This document shows, in pieces, positions 11,097-19,329 of a stretch of 64,000 bases of DNA (the first letter of the stretch is position 1; each line of letters opens with the position of its first letter). This DNA comes from Limnobacter sp. SAORIC-580 (GTDB lineage: Bacteria > Pseudomonadota > Gammaproteobacteria > Burkholderiales > Burkholderiaceae_B). A program made the position numbers and the translations under genes. A model generated the notes under the pieces. It made no database searches, was not told where the DNA came from, and was given only the letters and a program-made list of their open reading frames with translations. The DNA is taken from positions 2,170,001 through 2,234,000 of the forward strand of contig NZ_CP053084.1 in NCBI RefSeq assembly GCF_013004065.1, given 5' to 3'.

Positions 11097-12185
11097 TCAA
11101 GCGATGCGGGTGATCTTCTCGGGTGCAGCGGGCGTACTGCTCTGTGCATTTCCAGCCAACTGATTCACTTGCCCCAAAGCTTCCTGTACTTCTCGCATTA
11201 CACGTTGGGTCAGTTCTTCCACGGTGGGTACGTCTTGCACCAGGCCTTGAACCTGACCAATCAGCTGAACACCTTGTGTGTGATTGCCCTCAATGGTGGC
11301 TTTTTTGATTTGAAGCACTGCGGCTCCGTAAAAAGTGACTGTGAGCGTTTGCTCCAGACCCATTTTGAATAAGTCTTTGATGATTCCCGAAAGGGGCTTG
11401 TTCATTTCACGCGCAGCCAGGTAGGCGCGCCACATGGCACGAACCGGATTGAATGGCTTGGACATGATTTTTTTGGAGTTGGGCGTGGTCATGACCCGGC
11501 AAGGAATGCTGTCAAAGTTCTTGCTGTAAATGGTGTCTTCCACTTCCTTTTTCACAATCAGTTCTTTGGTGTTGGCATGCACCGGGCTTTCTTTCGACGC
11601 GGCCCAGCGCGTGCCCATGGCCACGCCGTCTGCGCCCAAAGCCAAGGCTGCGACCACACCGCCGCCCGTGCCAAAACCACCGGCTGCAATAATTGGAAGC
11701 TTGGTTACCTGCCGGATTGCAGGCACCAGCACCAGTGATGTAACTGCGCCGCCGTGCGCTGCGGCCTCATGGCCTGTGACCAACAAGGCATCCGCGCCCG
11801 ACTGCTCGGCCTTCAAGGCATGCTTGGCATTCACCACAGTCACAATGACTTTGCCGCCATAGTCGTGCACACGCTTGCAAACATCTGCGGGGCTACCGAG
11901 GCTGAAGTTGATCACGGGTACTTTTTCATTCAGGGCCACTTCAAGATTTTCACGGGCACCCGGCATGATCAATGCGCAACCAATGCCGAAAGGCTTGTTG
12001 GTCAGGCTTCGAACCTTGCGAATTTCAGAGAGGGTTTGTTCGGGCGTCAAATGCCCAATGGCCAGAATACCCAGACCACCAGCGTTGGCTGTGGCAGCCA
12101 CCAGATCGGCATTGGCCACGTAGGTCATGCCGGGGCACACCAGCGGGTATTGAATGTTGAACATCTCGGTGATGCGGGTTTTCAT
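11097..12185 (-). CDS. Nitronate monooxygenase / FMN-dependent 2-nitropropane dioxygenase-like enzyme
   Basis: A 362-aa TIM-barrel flavoprotein. The N-terminus TRITEMFNIQYPLVCPGM, LLVTGHEAAAHGG (candidate catalytic His) and GFGTGGGVVAALALGADGV (FMN phosphate loop) match the nitronate monooxygenase family. Family members oxidise nitronates or act as NADH:quinone reductases; many are found in lipid-catabolic neighbourhoods with unknown substrates. The ATG at 12185 starts the conserved MKTRITEM sequence. An in-frame TTG at 12221 is less likely. It is separated by 118 bp from the GMC gene and may or may not be co-transcribed with it. Confidence 0.85.
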   Translation of the reverse strand: MKTRITEMFNIQYPLVCPGMTYVANADLVAATANAGGLGILAIGHLTPEQTLSEIRKVRSLTNKPFGIGCALIMPGARENLEVALNEKVPVINFSLGSPADVCKRVHDYGGKVIVTVVNAKHALKAEQSGADALLVTGHEAAAHGGAVTSLVLVPAIRQVTKLPIIAAGGFGTGGGVVAALALGADGVAMGTRWAASKESPVHANTKELIVKKEVEDTIYSKNFDSIPCRVMTTPNSKKIMSKPFNPVRAMWRAYLAAREMNKPLSGIIKDLFKMGLEQTLTVTFYGAAVLQIKKATIEGNHTQGVQLIGQVQGLVQDVPTVEELTQRVMREVQEALGQVNQLAGNAQSSTPAAPEKITRIA

Positions 12186-12285
12186 GGGCTGTCCGTAGAT
12201 CGAGTGGGCCGGGTCGGGCAATCCAATGAATATTACATCAACCGAGATATTCTGATAAGCACTGTAAGTATGTGTTGAGCTGCAT

Positions 12286-13893
12286 TTATCCCAGCGTCTT
12301 GGTCAGGTCACCCAACAATGGCAAACCACCGAGCAAGCCACCCTCAGCACCACTGGTCGAACTGATGGATGAGGTCAAACCACCCAGCAGATCACCGACC
12401 ACTGGAATACCCGCCAAGGCATCACCACCGGAAAGCAAACCGCCGCCGGAGAGCAGATCACCCCCAAGCACATCGCCCAATACAGGCACGCCGGCCAACA
12501 AGCCACCATCGGCACCACCTTCCAAGAGGCCGCCCAACAGTGGAATTTCGCCCAAGGCACTGCCGCCGCCGAGCCCACCAGTCAAGCTGTCCAACGCACC
12601 GCCGAGGAATGGAATGTTGCCCAAGGCATTACTGACATCACCACCCAAAGAGCCCGCGAGATCACCGATCAGGTTAGTGACTGGTGCAGCGGGTGTGCTG
12701 GCGCCCACCGACGACACCGCATCGCCAACGCCGCCCAACAAACCACCCACGGTGTTCAGCAAGGTGTTGCCGCCTTCTCCGATCAAGGCCAAAGGCGTGG
12801 GAGCCAAACCTTCTTGAAGGCCACCCCCCAGACCACTGAGGACACCGGCCAAACCACCGTCGTTGTTACCCGTGGCCACTGAATCAACCACACCACCCAA
12901 AGTGCCTGCAATGTCGCCCAGCACCGGCACCGGAGCCAACAGTTGGCCGACGCTGTCAGTCACGTTCACCACGGTGCCCACCACGCCGCCAACACCACCA
13001 TCGGTATTGGGGCCTGTGGTTCCCAACAGGCTGGCCACCAAATCAGACACGGGTGCCAGTGGTGTTCCTTCACCGAACCCGCTCACCTGGTTGGCGGCCA
13101 CACCGAGCAGATCGGTCAAAGTGCCCAGACCCATGTCGAGCACGTTGGCCACCGGTGCCAAAGGTGTGGCTTCAAGCCCGCTGGTCAAGCCATCGGTCAA
13201 GCCTGTCAAAATTCCGTTCAAACCGCCGTTGTTGTCGCCCACCAAAGTGGATTCAATCACATTGCCCACGGCGTCGACCACGTCGCCCACCACGGGCACG
13301 GGTTCGGTCAATTCACCCAGATTGTTGGTCAGGTCACTGATGGTTTCTGCCAGGCCACCCGCATTTTCTGCAGGCAAGGCGCCGGGATTTCCACCACCGC
13401 TGCCACCACCGCCGTTGTCATCGTCTGAACCGGCAAATACAGCTGCAGCACCCACTGCACCTGCCAATGGCAGAGCACCCAGGCCTGCGCCAGCCCCCAG
13501 CAGGCCAGCACCAAAGAGACCACTCATTTCTCCGGTGGCTTCCTGACCATCCAGCACTGCCGCCTGGTTTTCTCCATCAAACTCGGACACCAAGGTGACA
13601 TTGCCCAAACCATCGCCAGCATTGGATGTAATCACCACCTGACCGTTGGGGCCTGCATCGGGGTCAAAACCCAGCGTGGCCACACCGCCATTGGAGATTT
13701 CGAGGAATGCCGGAATTTGTTGCTGTGTGCCTGGAATGCTGAGCACTGCAATGGAGTTGCTGGTGGAGCGCAAAACGTCACCCGCTTGCAACACCATGTC
13801 TTCGCGAAGAGGCGTTTCAATGCCGTTTCGCTTCACAAACACGTCGCCGTCGATATTGGTCACAGAGGCTACTACTGGGCTGTCAAAGTTCAT
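12286..13893 (-). CDS. Gly/Leu-rich repeat protein with FecR/retention-module-like N-terminus
   Basis: A 535-aa protein not assigned to a named family. Residues about 5-100 look like a small beta domain (VTNIDGDVFVKRNG, MVLQAGDVLRSTSNSIAVL) similar in pattern to FecR domains and to the N-terminal retention module of LapA-type adhesins. Residues 126-155 are a Gly/Ala hydrophobic stretch followed by SDDDN and a poly-Gly linker. The remainder is built from two imperfect units of about 120 and 100 residues (198-320 and 321-420) and seven copies of a short motif, [IVL]-P-[VFL]-[LV]-G-[DG], at about 199, 322, 427, 450, 469, 496 and 524. There is no classical signal peptide. A surface or secreted structural role is possible but unproven. 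It is probably in an operon with the 95-aa gene upstream. Confidence 0.75.
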   Translation of the reverse strand: MNFDSPVVASVTNIDGDVFVKRNGIETPLREDMVLQAGDVLRSTSNSIAVLSIPGTQQQIPAFLEISNGGVATLGFDPDAGPNGQVVITSNAGDGLGNVTLVSEFDGENQAAVLDGQEATGEMSGLFGAGLLGAGAGLGALPLAGAVGAAAVFAGSDDDNGGGGSGGGNPGALPAENAGGLAETISDLTNNLGELTEPVPVVGDVVDAVGNVIESTLVGDNNGGLNGILTGLTDGLTSGLEATPLAPVANVLDMGLGTLTDLLGVAANQVSGFGEGTPLAPVSDLVASLLGTTGPNTDGGVGGVVGTVVNVTDSVGQLLAPVPVLGDIAGTLGGVVDSVATGNNDGGLAGVLSGLGGGLQEGLAPTPLALIGEGGNTLLNTVGGLLGGVGDAVSSVGASTPAAPVTNLIGDLAGSLGGDVSNALGNIPFLGGALDSLTGGLGGGSALGEIPLLGGLLEGGADGGLLAGVPVLGDVLGGDLLSGGGLLSGGDALAGIPVVGDLLGGLTSSISSTSGAEGGLLGGLPLLGDLTKTLG

Positions 13894-13908
13894 GGTGTTT
13901 TCCTTGAA

Positions 13909-14196
13909 TCAAGCAAAGTCAGCGTTTTGAACCACGATGGATTCTGCAAATGCTGCGGAGGAGTTAATGGGAGAGGAGGACTGCGAGAAATCAGTGAAGT
14001 CCCTTGGAGAAATCGCGGCAGTGGCTGCATCAAACTGGCTGTTCATGCCAAATAGCGAAAGATCAATTTGCGTGATTTGCGACACAATGCTGTTGAACAA
14101 ATCAGCGGGAATTACAGTGGAGGCCAATGACAAATCTGTGCTGTTCATGCCCGGCAAAGTGTCCATACTTTGAACAGAACCCATTTCGTTCGACAT
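13909..14196 (-). CDS. Small hypothetical protein upstream of the repeat protein
   Basis: A 95-aa protein, acidic and rich in Ser, Asn and Ala, with no Cys and no recognisable domain, signal peptide or membrane segment. The ATG is preceded by AAGGA. It lies 15 bp upstream of the repeat-protein gene on the same strand, so the two are almost certainly co-transcribed. No function can be assigned. The high Ser/Asn content and lack of charge clusters would fit a small extracellular or partner protein, but that is a guess. Confidence 0.6.
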   Translation of the reverse strand: MSNEMGSVQSMDTLPGMNSTDLSLASTVIPADLFNSIVSQITQIDLSLFGMNSQFDAATAAISPRDFTDFSQSSSPINSSAAFAESIVVQNADFA

Positions 14197-14468
14197 GTGA
14201 ATTCCTTGCTGATGTTCCGATTGAAGGGGGGGTTAACTAATTTTGGTTAACCATTACTAGGTAGCGAATATACCGAATGTGTAAGGTTTTTACTTACACG
14301 ATGTAAGGGTTTTTTGTAAAAATTGTATTAAAACCACGAAAGAACCCATTTAGGGGGATCAAAATTGGGGGGGTTCGAGAAAGCAAATACGCGGGGTAGA
14401 ACACCGCAATCGAATGAAATTAAGGCATCATTCAGCATCCAAATTTTTTGCATTCAAAGGGAAATCAA
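14197..14468. promoter_or_regulatory. AT-rich divergent control region with inverted and direct repeats
   Basis: This gap separates the minus-strand repeat-protein operon from plus-strand ppnP. It contains a perfect 7-bp inverted repeat GTGTAAG / CTTACAC with a 7-bp centre (14279-14299), a further half-site ATGTAAG at 14301-14307, and two GGTTAAC copies at 14231 and 14246. The repeats lie 35-110 bp upstream of the 95-aa gene start, where an operator for that operon is expected. A TATATT-like box is near 14270 on the minus strand. The regulator is unknown. Confidence 0.4.
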
Positions 14469-14780
14469 ATGGCTCAATTCGAGAATGTCACCGTGGTAAA
14501 AGCCGCCAATATTTATTTCGATGGCAAGGTCACCAGCCGCACAGTGTTGTTTGCTGATGGCACGAAAAAAACATTGGGTGTGATGCTGCCCGGCGACTAT
14601 GAATTTGGCACCGCAGAAAAAGAAATCATGGAAATTCTGGCGGGTGAGATGGATGTGTGTTTGCCAGGTGAAAGCTGGAAAGCCATTACGGGTGGCCAGT
14701 CATTCGAAGTACCGGCCAACGCCAAATTCCAGTTGAAAGTGAAAACACCCGTGGATTACTGCTGCAGTTACATCAAGTAA
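14469..14780 (+). CDS. ppnP: Pyrimidine/purine nucleoside phosphorylase PpnP
   Basis: A 103-aa small cupin matching the PpnP (YaiE) family in length and in the blocks [34 protein letters not shown] and the C-terminal end VDYCCSYI. Family members phosphorolyse several nucleosides (adenosine, guanosine, uridine, thymidine and others) to the free base and pentose 1-phosphate in nucleotide salvage. The ATG at 14469 has AAAGGG upstream; a TTG at 14448 is open but unlikely. Its stop abuts the stop of the convergent MBL gene with no gap. Confidence 0.92.
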   Translation: MAQFENVTVVKAANIYFDGKVTSRTVLFADGTKKTLGVMLPGDYEFGTAEKEIMEILAGEMDVCLPGESWKAITGGQSFEVPANAKFQLKVKTPVDYCCSYIK

Positions 14781-15836
14781 TTACGCAGACACCACAAACC
14801 GCCCGAACTCAAAACTGCCCGACCGTGCGGTGGGAGCAGTACCGGGGAACAGCCAGTAAGGCTGTGCCTCGGAAGACGGCACCACATTCGGAAAACGACC
14901 ATCCACCGGGCTTGGTCCGGCAATGCTTTTTTCCTGCACCATGGAAATGTATTGGTCCACCACGTATTCCTGCGTGTTGCCGTTGATGATCACTTCTGCA
15001 CCAGTTCTTTTGGCAAAGTCTGCAAGCCCGCTGATGCTGGAGTGCTTGGGCTCGTAGGCGTCGAGGCTGACCCCGTTTTCACTGGTCACCAACAAACCCT
15101 GCCCGGTGTGGGCCACAATCGAGTGATTCCCCTCGGTGTGACCTTTGGTGCGTACCAGTGCAACCGCACCGTCACCCAGCCAGACACTGTCATCCAGCAA
15201 TTCAATACGTTCAGGTGCAATTCCTTGCGTGCCTTGGGGGCAATACCACTGGTTCTGCCAAGGAATCAAAGCCTGCGCACTTTCCCATTCCTCCCGCATC
15301 ACCAACAGCTTTGCGTTCGGGAATATCGGCGTTTGTCCATTGGCGCCAAGCAAGCGGCTTACATTTTGGGTGTGAAGGTGATCGTAAGTAATGTAATCCA
15401 CATCTTCAGGGCGCAAGCCAATGCTGGCCAGGCACTTCAGTACGGTGGAGGTTTTCTTCAGCACCAAGGCTTCCATCACGCCCACCAGGGGCCCTGCTTT
15501 GGCATCCAGGTGCGCGAAAAATGGCGTGGCACGCTGGTGTTCCCAATCGGACGGGCTGACCAACAGTGTTTTGACACCCTCACTGCTGGAAAACTGAATG
15601 ACAAACAAACGGTTGCAAAGATGTACAAAGGGTGTGGGCAAACCGAATGCATTCAGATAGGCAAATTTGCTGGGGTATGGCACGCGCACCAATTCGAAGG
15701 TTTTGTAGAACAGCACCTGGGGTTTGGCCAGCATGTCGCGACGAAAATCTTTGGCGGCCTCGCGCACATTGTCCACGCGTTGCATGGGCCGCAAAGCATC
15801 GCGGGTGCCGTCGAAGTGACTGATGCGTGTGAACAT
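14781..15836 (-). CDS. Metallo-beta-lactamase-fold protein with degenerate metal site
   Basis: A 351-aa protein resembling AHL-lactonase or glyoxalase-II-like MBL proteins in layout: YITYDHLHTQN at about residues 150-160, then a TKGHTEGNHS block about 70 residues later. The zinc motif H-x-H-x-D-H reads H-L-H-T-Q-N, so the fourth-position Asp and the last His are replaced. The usual bridging Asp region reads TSENG, and the final GH(D) is NGNTQE. Only part of the metal site therefore remains, and hydrolase activity is doubtful. The gene is divergent from a TetR regulator; its promoter at 15881-15909 overlaps a palindromic operator. A role in lipid or xenobiotic metabolism with the OYE operon is inferred from shared control only. 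Confidence 0.75.
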   Translation of the reverse strand: MFTRISHFDGTRDALRPMQRVDNVREAAKDFRRDMLAKPQVLFYKTFELVRVPYPSKFAYLNAFGLPTPFVHLCNRLFVIQFSSSEGVKTLLVSPSDWEHQRATPFFAHLDAKAGPLVGVMEALVLKKTSTVLKCLASIGLRPEDVDYITYDHLHTQNVSRLLGANGQTPIFPNAKLLVMREEWESAQALIPWQNQWYCPQGTQGIAPERIELLDDSVWLGDGAVALVRTKGHTEGNHSIVAHTGQGLLVTSENGVSLDAYEPKHSSISGLADFAKRTGAEVIINGNTQEYVVDQYISMVQEKSIAGPSPVDGRFPNVVPSSEAQPYWLFPGTAPTARSGSFEFGRFVVSA

Positions 15837-15880
15837 GATGCCTGCCCTTAATCTTTGGTTGCGCTTTGTGAAACAAGCTC

Positions 15881-15909
15881 ACTATAATTTGGACAAGAAA
15901 TCTTGTCAA
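15881..15909 (-). promoter_or_regulatory. Sigma-70 promoter of the MBL-fold gene
   Basis: On the minus strand: consensus TTGACA at 15909-15904, a spacer of exactly 17 bp, and TATAGT at 15886-15881. Transcription would start near 15874, leaving about 38 bases of leader. The spacer is largely filled by the palindrome at 15892-15907, so a bound repressor would block RNA polymerase. Confidence 0.75.
15892..15907. promoter_or_regulatory. Palindromic operator, probably for the adjacent TetR protein
   Basis: Perfect inverted repeat GACAAGA-AA-TCTTGTC, with flanking TTT/AAA one base further out on each side. It lies 15 bp before the tetR start codon and inside the MBL promoter, the classic position for a TetR-family repressor that controls both its own gene and the divergent one. 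Confidence 0.75.
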
Positions 15910-15922
15910 AAGTGAACATTGA

Positions 15923-16555
15923 ATGAGCAAAACACCCACGAGGGCTTATGGAGGCGTGGCTGCTGAACAGCGCGCCGAGGAACGCAAGGCACGTTTGCTG
16001 GCTGCAGCGCTTGAACTGTTTGCGCGGCAAGGCTACGGGCGCACCACAATTGAAGCCTTGTGCAGCGAAGCCAAAGTGACGGCACGCCACTTCTACCAGT
16101 TGTTCGACAGCCGCGAGGCGATACTTCGCGCGCTGTACAACAATATCATCGCAGATCTTCGTGCAGGTGTGTTGAAAGCCATGTCCGCGCCCGAGCTGAA
16201 TTTGTCTGAACAAATACCACTGGCAGTGAGCGCCATGGTGCATCACTACCTGGAAGACAGTCGACATGCCCGAGTGGGCGTTCTTGAGGTGGTGGGTGTG
16301 AGCCCGCAGATGGAAGCACGCCGGCGCGAAGCCATTCATGACATGGCCGGTTTGATTGAAGCCTACCTGAACAATTTGGTGAGCAAAGGCGAGCTGCCCA
16401 AACGCAACTACCATTTGGTGAGCGTGGCCTTGGTGGGCGGCATCAATGAGTTGCTGGCCGAGTGGCTGATGCTGGAGAACCCACCCGACATCCCCGAGCT
16501 TAGCGAAGAGATCATCAACATTCTGAATGCCTTGATAAGGGGAGCCGCGCGATGA
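15923..16555 (+). CDS. TetR/AcrR-family transcriptional regulator
   Basis: A 210-aa TetR protein. The N-terminal DNA-binding domain (residues about 22-70) has the typical sequence LLAAALELFARQGYGRTTIE and the recognition helix region VTARHFYQLFDSREAIL. The C-terminal ligand domain is family-typical but does not reveal the effector. A perfect palindrome is centred 23 bp upstream of the ATG. The stop codon overlaps the next gene (ATGA), so regulator, membrane protein and OYE-type oxidoreductase form one operon. It probably represses this operon and the divergent MBL-fold gene. Confidence 0.92.
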   Translation: MSKTPTRAYGGVAAEQRAEERKARLLAAALELFARQGYGRTTIEALCSEAKVTARHFYQLFDSREAILRALYNNIIADLRAGVLKAMSAPELNLSEQIPLAVSAMVHHYLEDSRHARVGVLEVVGVSPQMEARRREAIHDMAGLIEAYLNNLVSKGELPKRNYHLVSVALVGGINELLAEWLMLENPPDIPELSEEIINILNALIRGAAR

Positions 16556-17208
16556 ACCGCGTCAATTCCAAGGGTGTGCGTGATGCCTTGGTGTTTCACG
16601 CCGCATTTTTTGCAGTTGCCATTCCGGTTGCTTTGAACACCACGGGCAACACCTTGGGCGTTGCACTGCTGGTGTTTGCGGTGGCCTACAACATTGCGCT
16701 TCCATTGACTGGCGTGTTGAGGGGGCATGGCGAATGGGTCCGCTTGTGGAAGTTTTTGCTGCCGCTGTCCATTGCCCTGCCCTGCGCCGACTGGATGCTG
16801 GTGGAACGCATGGGCACATTGACCTTTCCCGATCACGGTATTGTGCGCTTGGGTGGAGCGGTGCCCGTCTATTTCATGGGCTTGTGGATCATGCTGCTGT
16901 GGCAAGTGTGCTGGCTGGCACTGGCCACCTCAAAACCCTACCCCGTGGTGGCAGCACTCTCGCTGGGTGGGTTCCTGATTTGGGAATGGGCTGCACGCCC
17001 CATGAACCTGTGGCATGCACAAGAGGTGCTCCAGGTGCAGGGCTTTGCGCTTTACCCCCTGATTCCGGAAATGTTGCTGGCCATGGGCGCACTGTGGCTG
17101 TGGAACATACTGGGTAACAAATCCACTTTTCAACAAATTACTGGTGCACTGGCTCTGGCTGTTTTCTATGCGGGTGCGCTGTCACTTTCACTGCTCTGGA
17201 TTGGTTAA
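16552..17208 (+). CDS. Hypothetical multipass inner-membrane protein
   Basis: A 218-aa hydrophobic protein with six or seven predicted membrane helices (about 14-32, 36-56, 67-83, 103-125, 131-147, 163-185 and 193-215). I do not recognise its family. Trp and Leu rich stretches such as YFMGLWIMLLWQVCWLAL are typical of small integral membrane proteins. It overlaps the TetR stop by ATGA and ends 3 bp before the OYE-family oxidoreductase, so it is translated as part of that operon. It could be a transporter or membrane partner for the substrate of the oxidoreductase, which is inference from position. Confidence 0.75.
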   Translation: MNRVNSKGVRDALVFHAAFFAVAIPVALNTTGNTLGVALLVFAVAYNIALPLTGVLRGHGEWVRLWKFLLPLSIALPCADWMLVERMGTLTFPDHGIVRLGGAVPVYFMGLWIMLLWQVCWLALATSKPYPVVAALSLGGFLIWEWAARPMNLWHAQEVLQVQGFALYPLIPEMLLAMGALWLWNILGNKSTFQQITGALALAVFYAGALSLSLLWIG

Positions 17209-17211
17209 CAC

Positions 17212-18549
17212 ATGAATTCGATTGAACTGAAGCAACCCGAATTAAAACAACCCTTCACACTGCCTTGTGGCGTGGTCGTTCCCAACCGGCTTTGCAAAGC
17301 CGCCATGACAGAAGGTGTGGCGAATTCGAAGCTGCAAGCCACACAACGCCACGCTACACTGTACAAGCGCTGGGCCGAGGGTGGTGCGGGCATTTTGATC
17401 ACCGGCAATGTGTTGATTGACCGAAACATTCTGGAGCGCCCCGGCAATGTATCCATTGACCCAGCCCCCGAACACGGCGAGCCCGACGGCATGGATGCCC
17501 TGCGCGCCTGGGCCAAAGCAGGCACCAGCAATGGCAACCACTTGTGGATGCAAATTTCACATGCCGGGCGACAGTCGCCCCGCTATGTCACCAACCAACC
17601 CGTTGGCCCTTCTGCTGTTCAACTGGAATTGCTGGGCAACTACGCCCCACCCCGAGCCCTGCGCGAGGATGAAATTCTGGACCTGATTCAACGTTTTGCA
17701 CGCGTGGCCCGAATCGCCAAAGAAGCCGGTTTTACCGGCGTACAAGTGCACGGGGCACATGGTTATTTGCTGTCGTCTTTCCTCTCGCCAGTGACGAACC
17801 AGCGCACTGACCAATGGGGCGGCAGCCTGGAAAACCGTGCCCGTTTTTTGCTGCAAGCCGTGCGCGCCGTGCGCCAAGCGGTGGGGCCTTCGTTTCCTGT
17901 TGCCGTCAAGCTGAATTCGGATGACTTCCGCAAAGGCGGTTTTTCCAATGAGGAATGTTTGCAGGTGGTGAAGTGGCTGAATGATGAAAAAATCGATCTG
18001 CTGGAAATTTCAGGAGGCACCTACGAGCAGCCGCGTTTGCTGGGCCACACCGGTGCAGCCGATTCCGTGAAAGACGAACAACCCGCCCAGCGGGAAAGCA
18101 CCAAAAAACGCGAAGCTTACTTTCTGAATTACGCAAGAGCCATTCGAGAAGTGGCCACCATGCCCTTGATGGTGACCGGTGGTTTTCGCAGCCGGGAGGC
18201 GATGGAAGAGGCATTGAGCGACGGCGTGTGCGATGTGATTGGACTAGGTCGCCCGCTGTGCACACACCCGGACACACCCAAGCAATTGATCAATGGAAAA
18301 ATTGATCGTGCCGCGAGTTTTGAAAACATGCTGAAGTTGACAGACAAAGGTATTTTTTCACCAGCCAGCCCGGTGCTTCCCTTGAAATTGATCAATGTGC
18401 TGGGCGCGCAAGCCTGGTATTACCAACAAATTTTCCGATTGGCAGATGGTCTTGAGGCCAAACCGTCCATGAGCCTGATCGGAGCCTTCTTCAAATATTT
18501 GTTCAATGAATGGACAACGGCATTTAAAGTAAAACGTTCTTCACGTTGA
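17212..18549 (+). CDS. NADH:flavin oxidoreductase, old yellow enzyme family
   Basis: A 445-aa FMN-binding TIM barrel of the OYE family, without the Fe-S and FAD domains found in FadH. Visible blocks are VVPNRLCKAAMTEG near the start, WMQISHAGRQSP, the active-site helix HGAHGYLLSSFLSP (about residues 181-194) followed by NQRTDQWGGSLENRARF, and the C-terminal phosphate site MVTGGFRSREAMEEAL with GLGRPL. Such enzymes reduce activated double bonds of enones or enoyl compounds using NAD(P)H. Being last in the tetR - membrane protein operon suggests induction by a small hydrophobic electrophile or lipid intermediate, but the substrate is not known. Confidence 0.9.
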   Translation: MNSIELKQPELKQPFTLPCGVVVPNRLCKAAMTEGVANSKLQATQRHATLYKRWAEGGAGILITGNVLIDRNILERPGNVSIDPAPEHGEPDGMDALRAWAKAGTSNGNHLWMQISHAGRQSPRYVTNQPVGPSAVQLELLGNYAPPRALREDEILDLIQRFARVARIAKEAGFTGVQVHGAHGYLLSSFLSPVTNQRTDQWGGSLENRARFLLQAVRAVRQAVGPSFPVAVKLNSDDFRKGGFSNEECLQVVKWLNDEKIDLLEISGGTYEQPRLLGHTGAADSVKDEQPAQRESTKKREAYFLNYARAIREVATMPLMVTGGFRSREAMEEALSDGVCDVIGLGRPLCTHPDTPKQLINGKIDRAASFENMLKLTDKGIFSPASPVLPLKLINVLGAQAWYYQQIFRLADGLEAKPSMSLIGAFFKYLFNEWTTAFKVKRSSR

Positions 18550-18591
18550 AGCTGTACAACATCAGCAAAGCCCAATATTCAGGAGAAATTC

Positions 18592-19326
18592 ATGTCAAGA
18601 AGCGCGCTGTACTCACCGAAACAACAACGCGGCATGGGCCTTCTGGGCTCTGTTGTGCTGGCAGCGGGTGTGGTGGTGGCCGGTTTTTTAATGGCCACTG
18701 CGGTGAAGGAATTTCGCAAGTATGATCAGTTCATTGAAGTGCGAGGCCTGGCCGAGGAAGTGGTGAAATCGGACAAAGCCAGCTGGAACCTGTCTTTCTC
18801 GGTACTTGCAGAAACGCCGCAAGCCGCGGGTGCCAGCTGGACGAAGCAGTTGGAAAAACTGGAAAGCCTGGTGCTGGGCATGGGCTTTGAAGCCAGCGAT
18901 ATTCGCCGGCAACCTGTGACCATTTTTGAAAACGTGAACCCAAACGGTGGCTTTGTAGAACCCGGCAAACGCTGGCGTGCGCAGGGTGGCTTTGTGCTGG
19001 AAACGGCCAAGGTGGATGCGGTTGAACAAGCGTCGCTGAAAAGCGATGTGTTCTTGAATGAAGGTATTTTGATTGAATCCAGTTTCATTCAGTTTTACTT
19101 CACCGACTTGAACAGCATCAAGCCCCGAATGCTGAAAGCCGCCACCGACAATGCCAAGGAGGCCGCACAAACTTTTGCAGCCGACTCAGGCGTCAAGGTG
19201 GGTGCATTGAAAACAGCCACTCAGGGACTGTTTTCAATTTCAGCGCCATTGGGCGATTACGGTGGCGAGAACACTGTGATGAAAAAAATTCGCGTGGTCA
19301 CCAAGGTCCAGTATTTGGTGGAGTAA
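18592..19326 (+). CDS. SIMPL (DUF541) domain protein, membrane-anchored
   Basis: A 244-aa protein with one N-terminal membrane segment (about residues 17-40, GLLGSVVLAAGVVVAGFLMA) followed by a periplasmic SIMPL/DUF541 domain: the conserved FIEVRGLAEEVVKSDKA strand at the start and KIRVVTKVQYLVE at the end. SIMPL proteins form periplasmic oligomers whose biochemical role is poorly defined; in some bacteria they are linked to oxidative stress. An AGGAG ribosome site precedes the ATG. It follows the OYE gene by 42 bp and may be transcribed with it. Confidence 0.85.
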   Translation: MSRSALYSPKQQRGMGLLGSVVLAAGVVVAGFLMATAVKEFRKYDQFIEVRGLAEEVVKSDKASWNLSFSVLAETPQAAGASWTKQLEKLESLVLGMGFEASDIRRQPVTIFENVNPNGGFVEPGKRWRAQGGFVLETAKVDAVEQASLKSDVFLNEGILIESSFIQFYFTDLNSIKPRMLKAATDNAKEAAQTFAADSGVKVGALKTATQGLFSISAPLGDYGGENTVMKKIRVVTKVQYLVE

Positions 19327-19329
19327 ATT

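Noticed and set aside
12286-13893. Repeated Gly/Leu/Pro-coding DNA considered as a non-coding satellite or CRISPR-like array.
   Set aside because: The frame stays open through 535 codons and the repeats are degenerate at DNA level but conserved as protein motifs.
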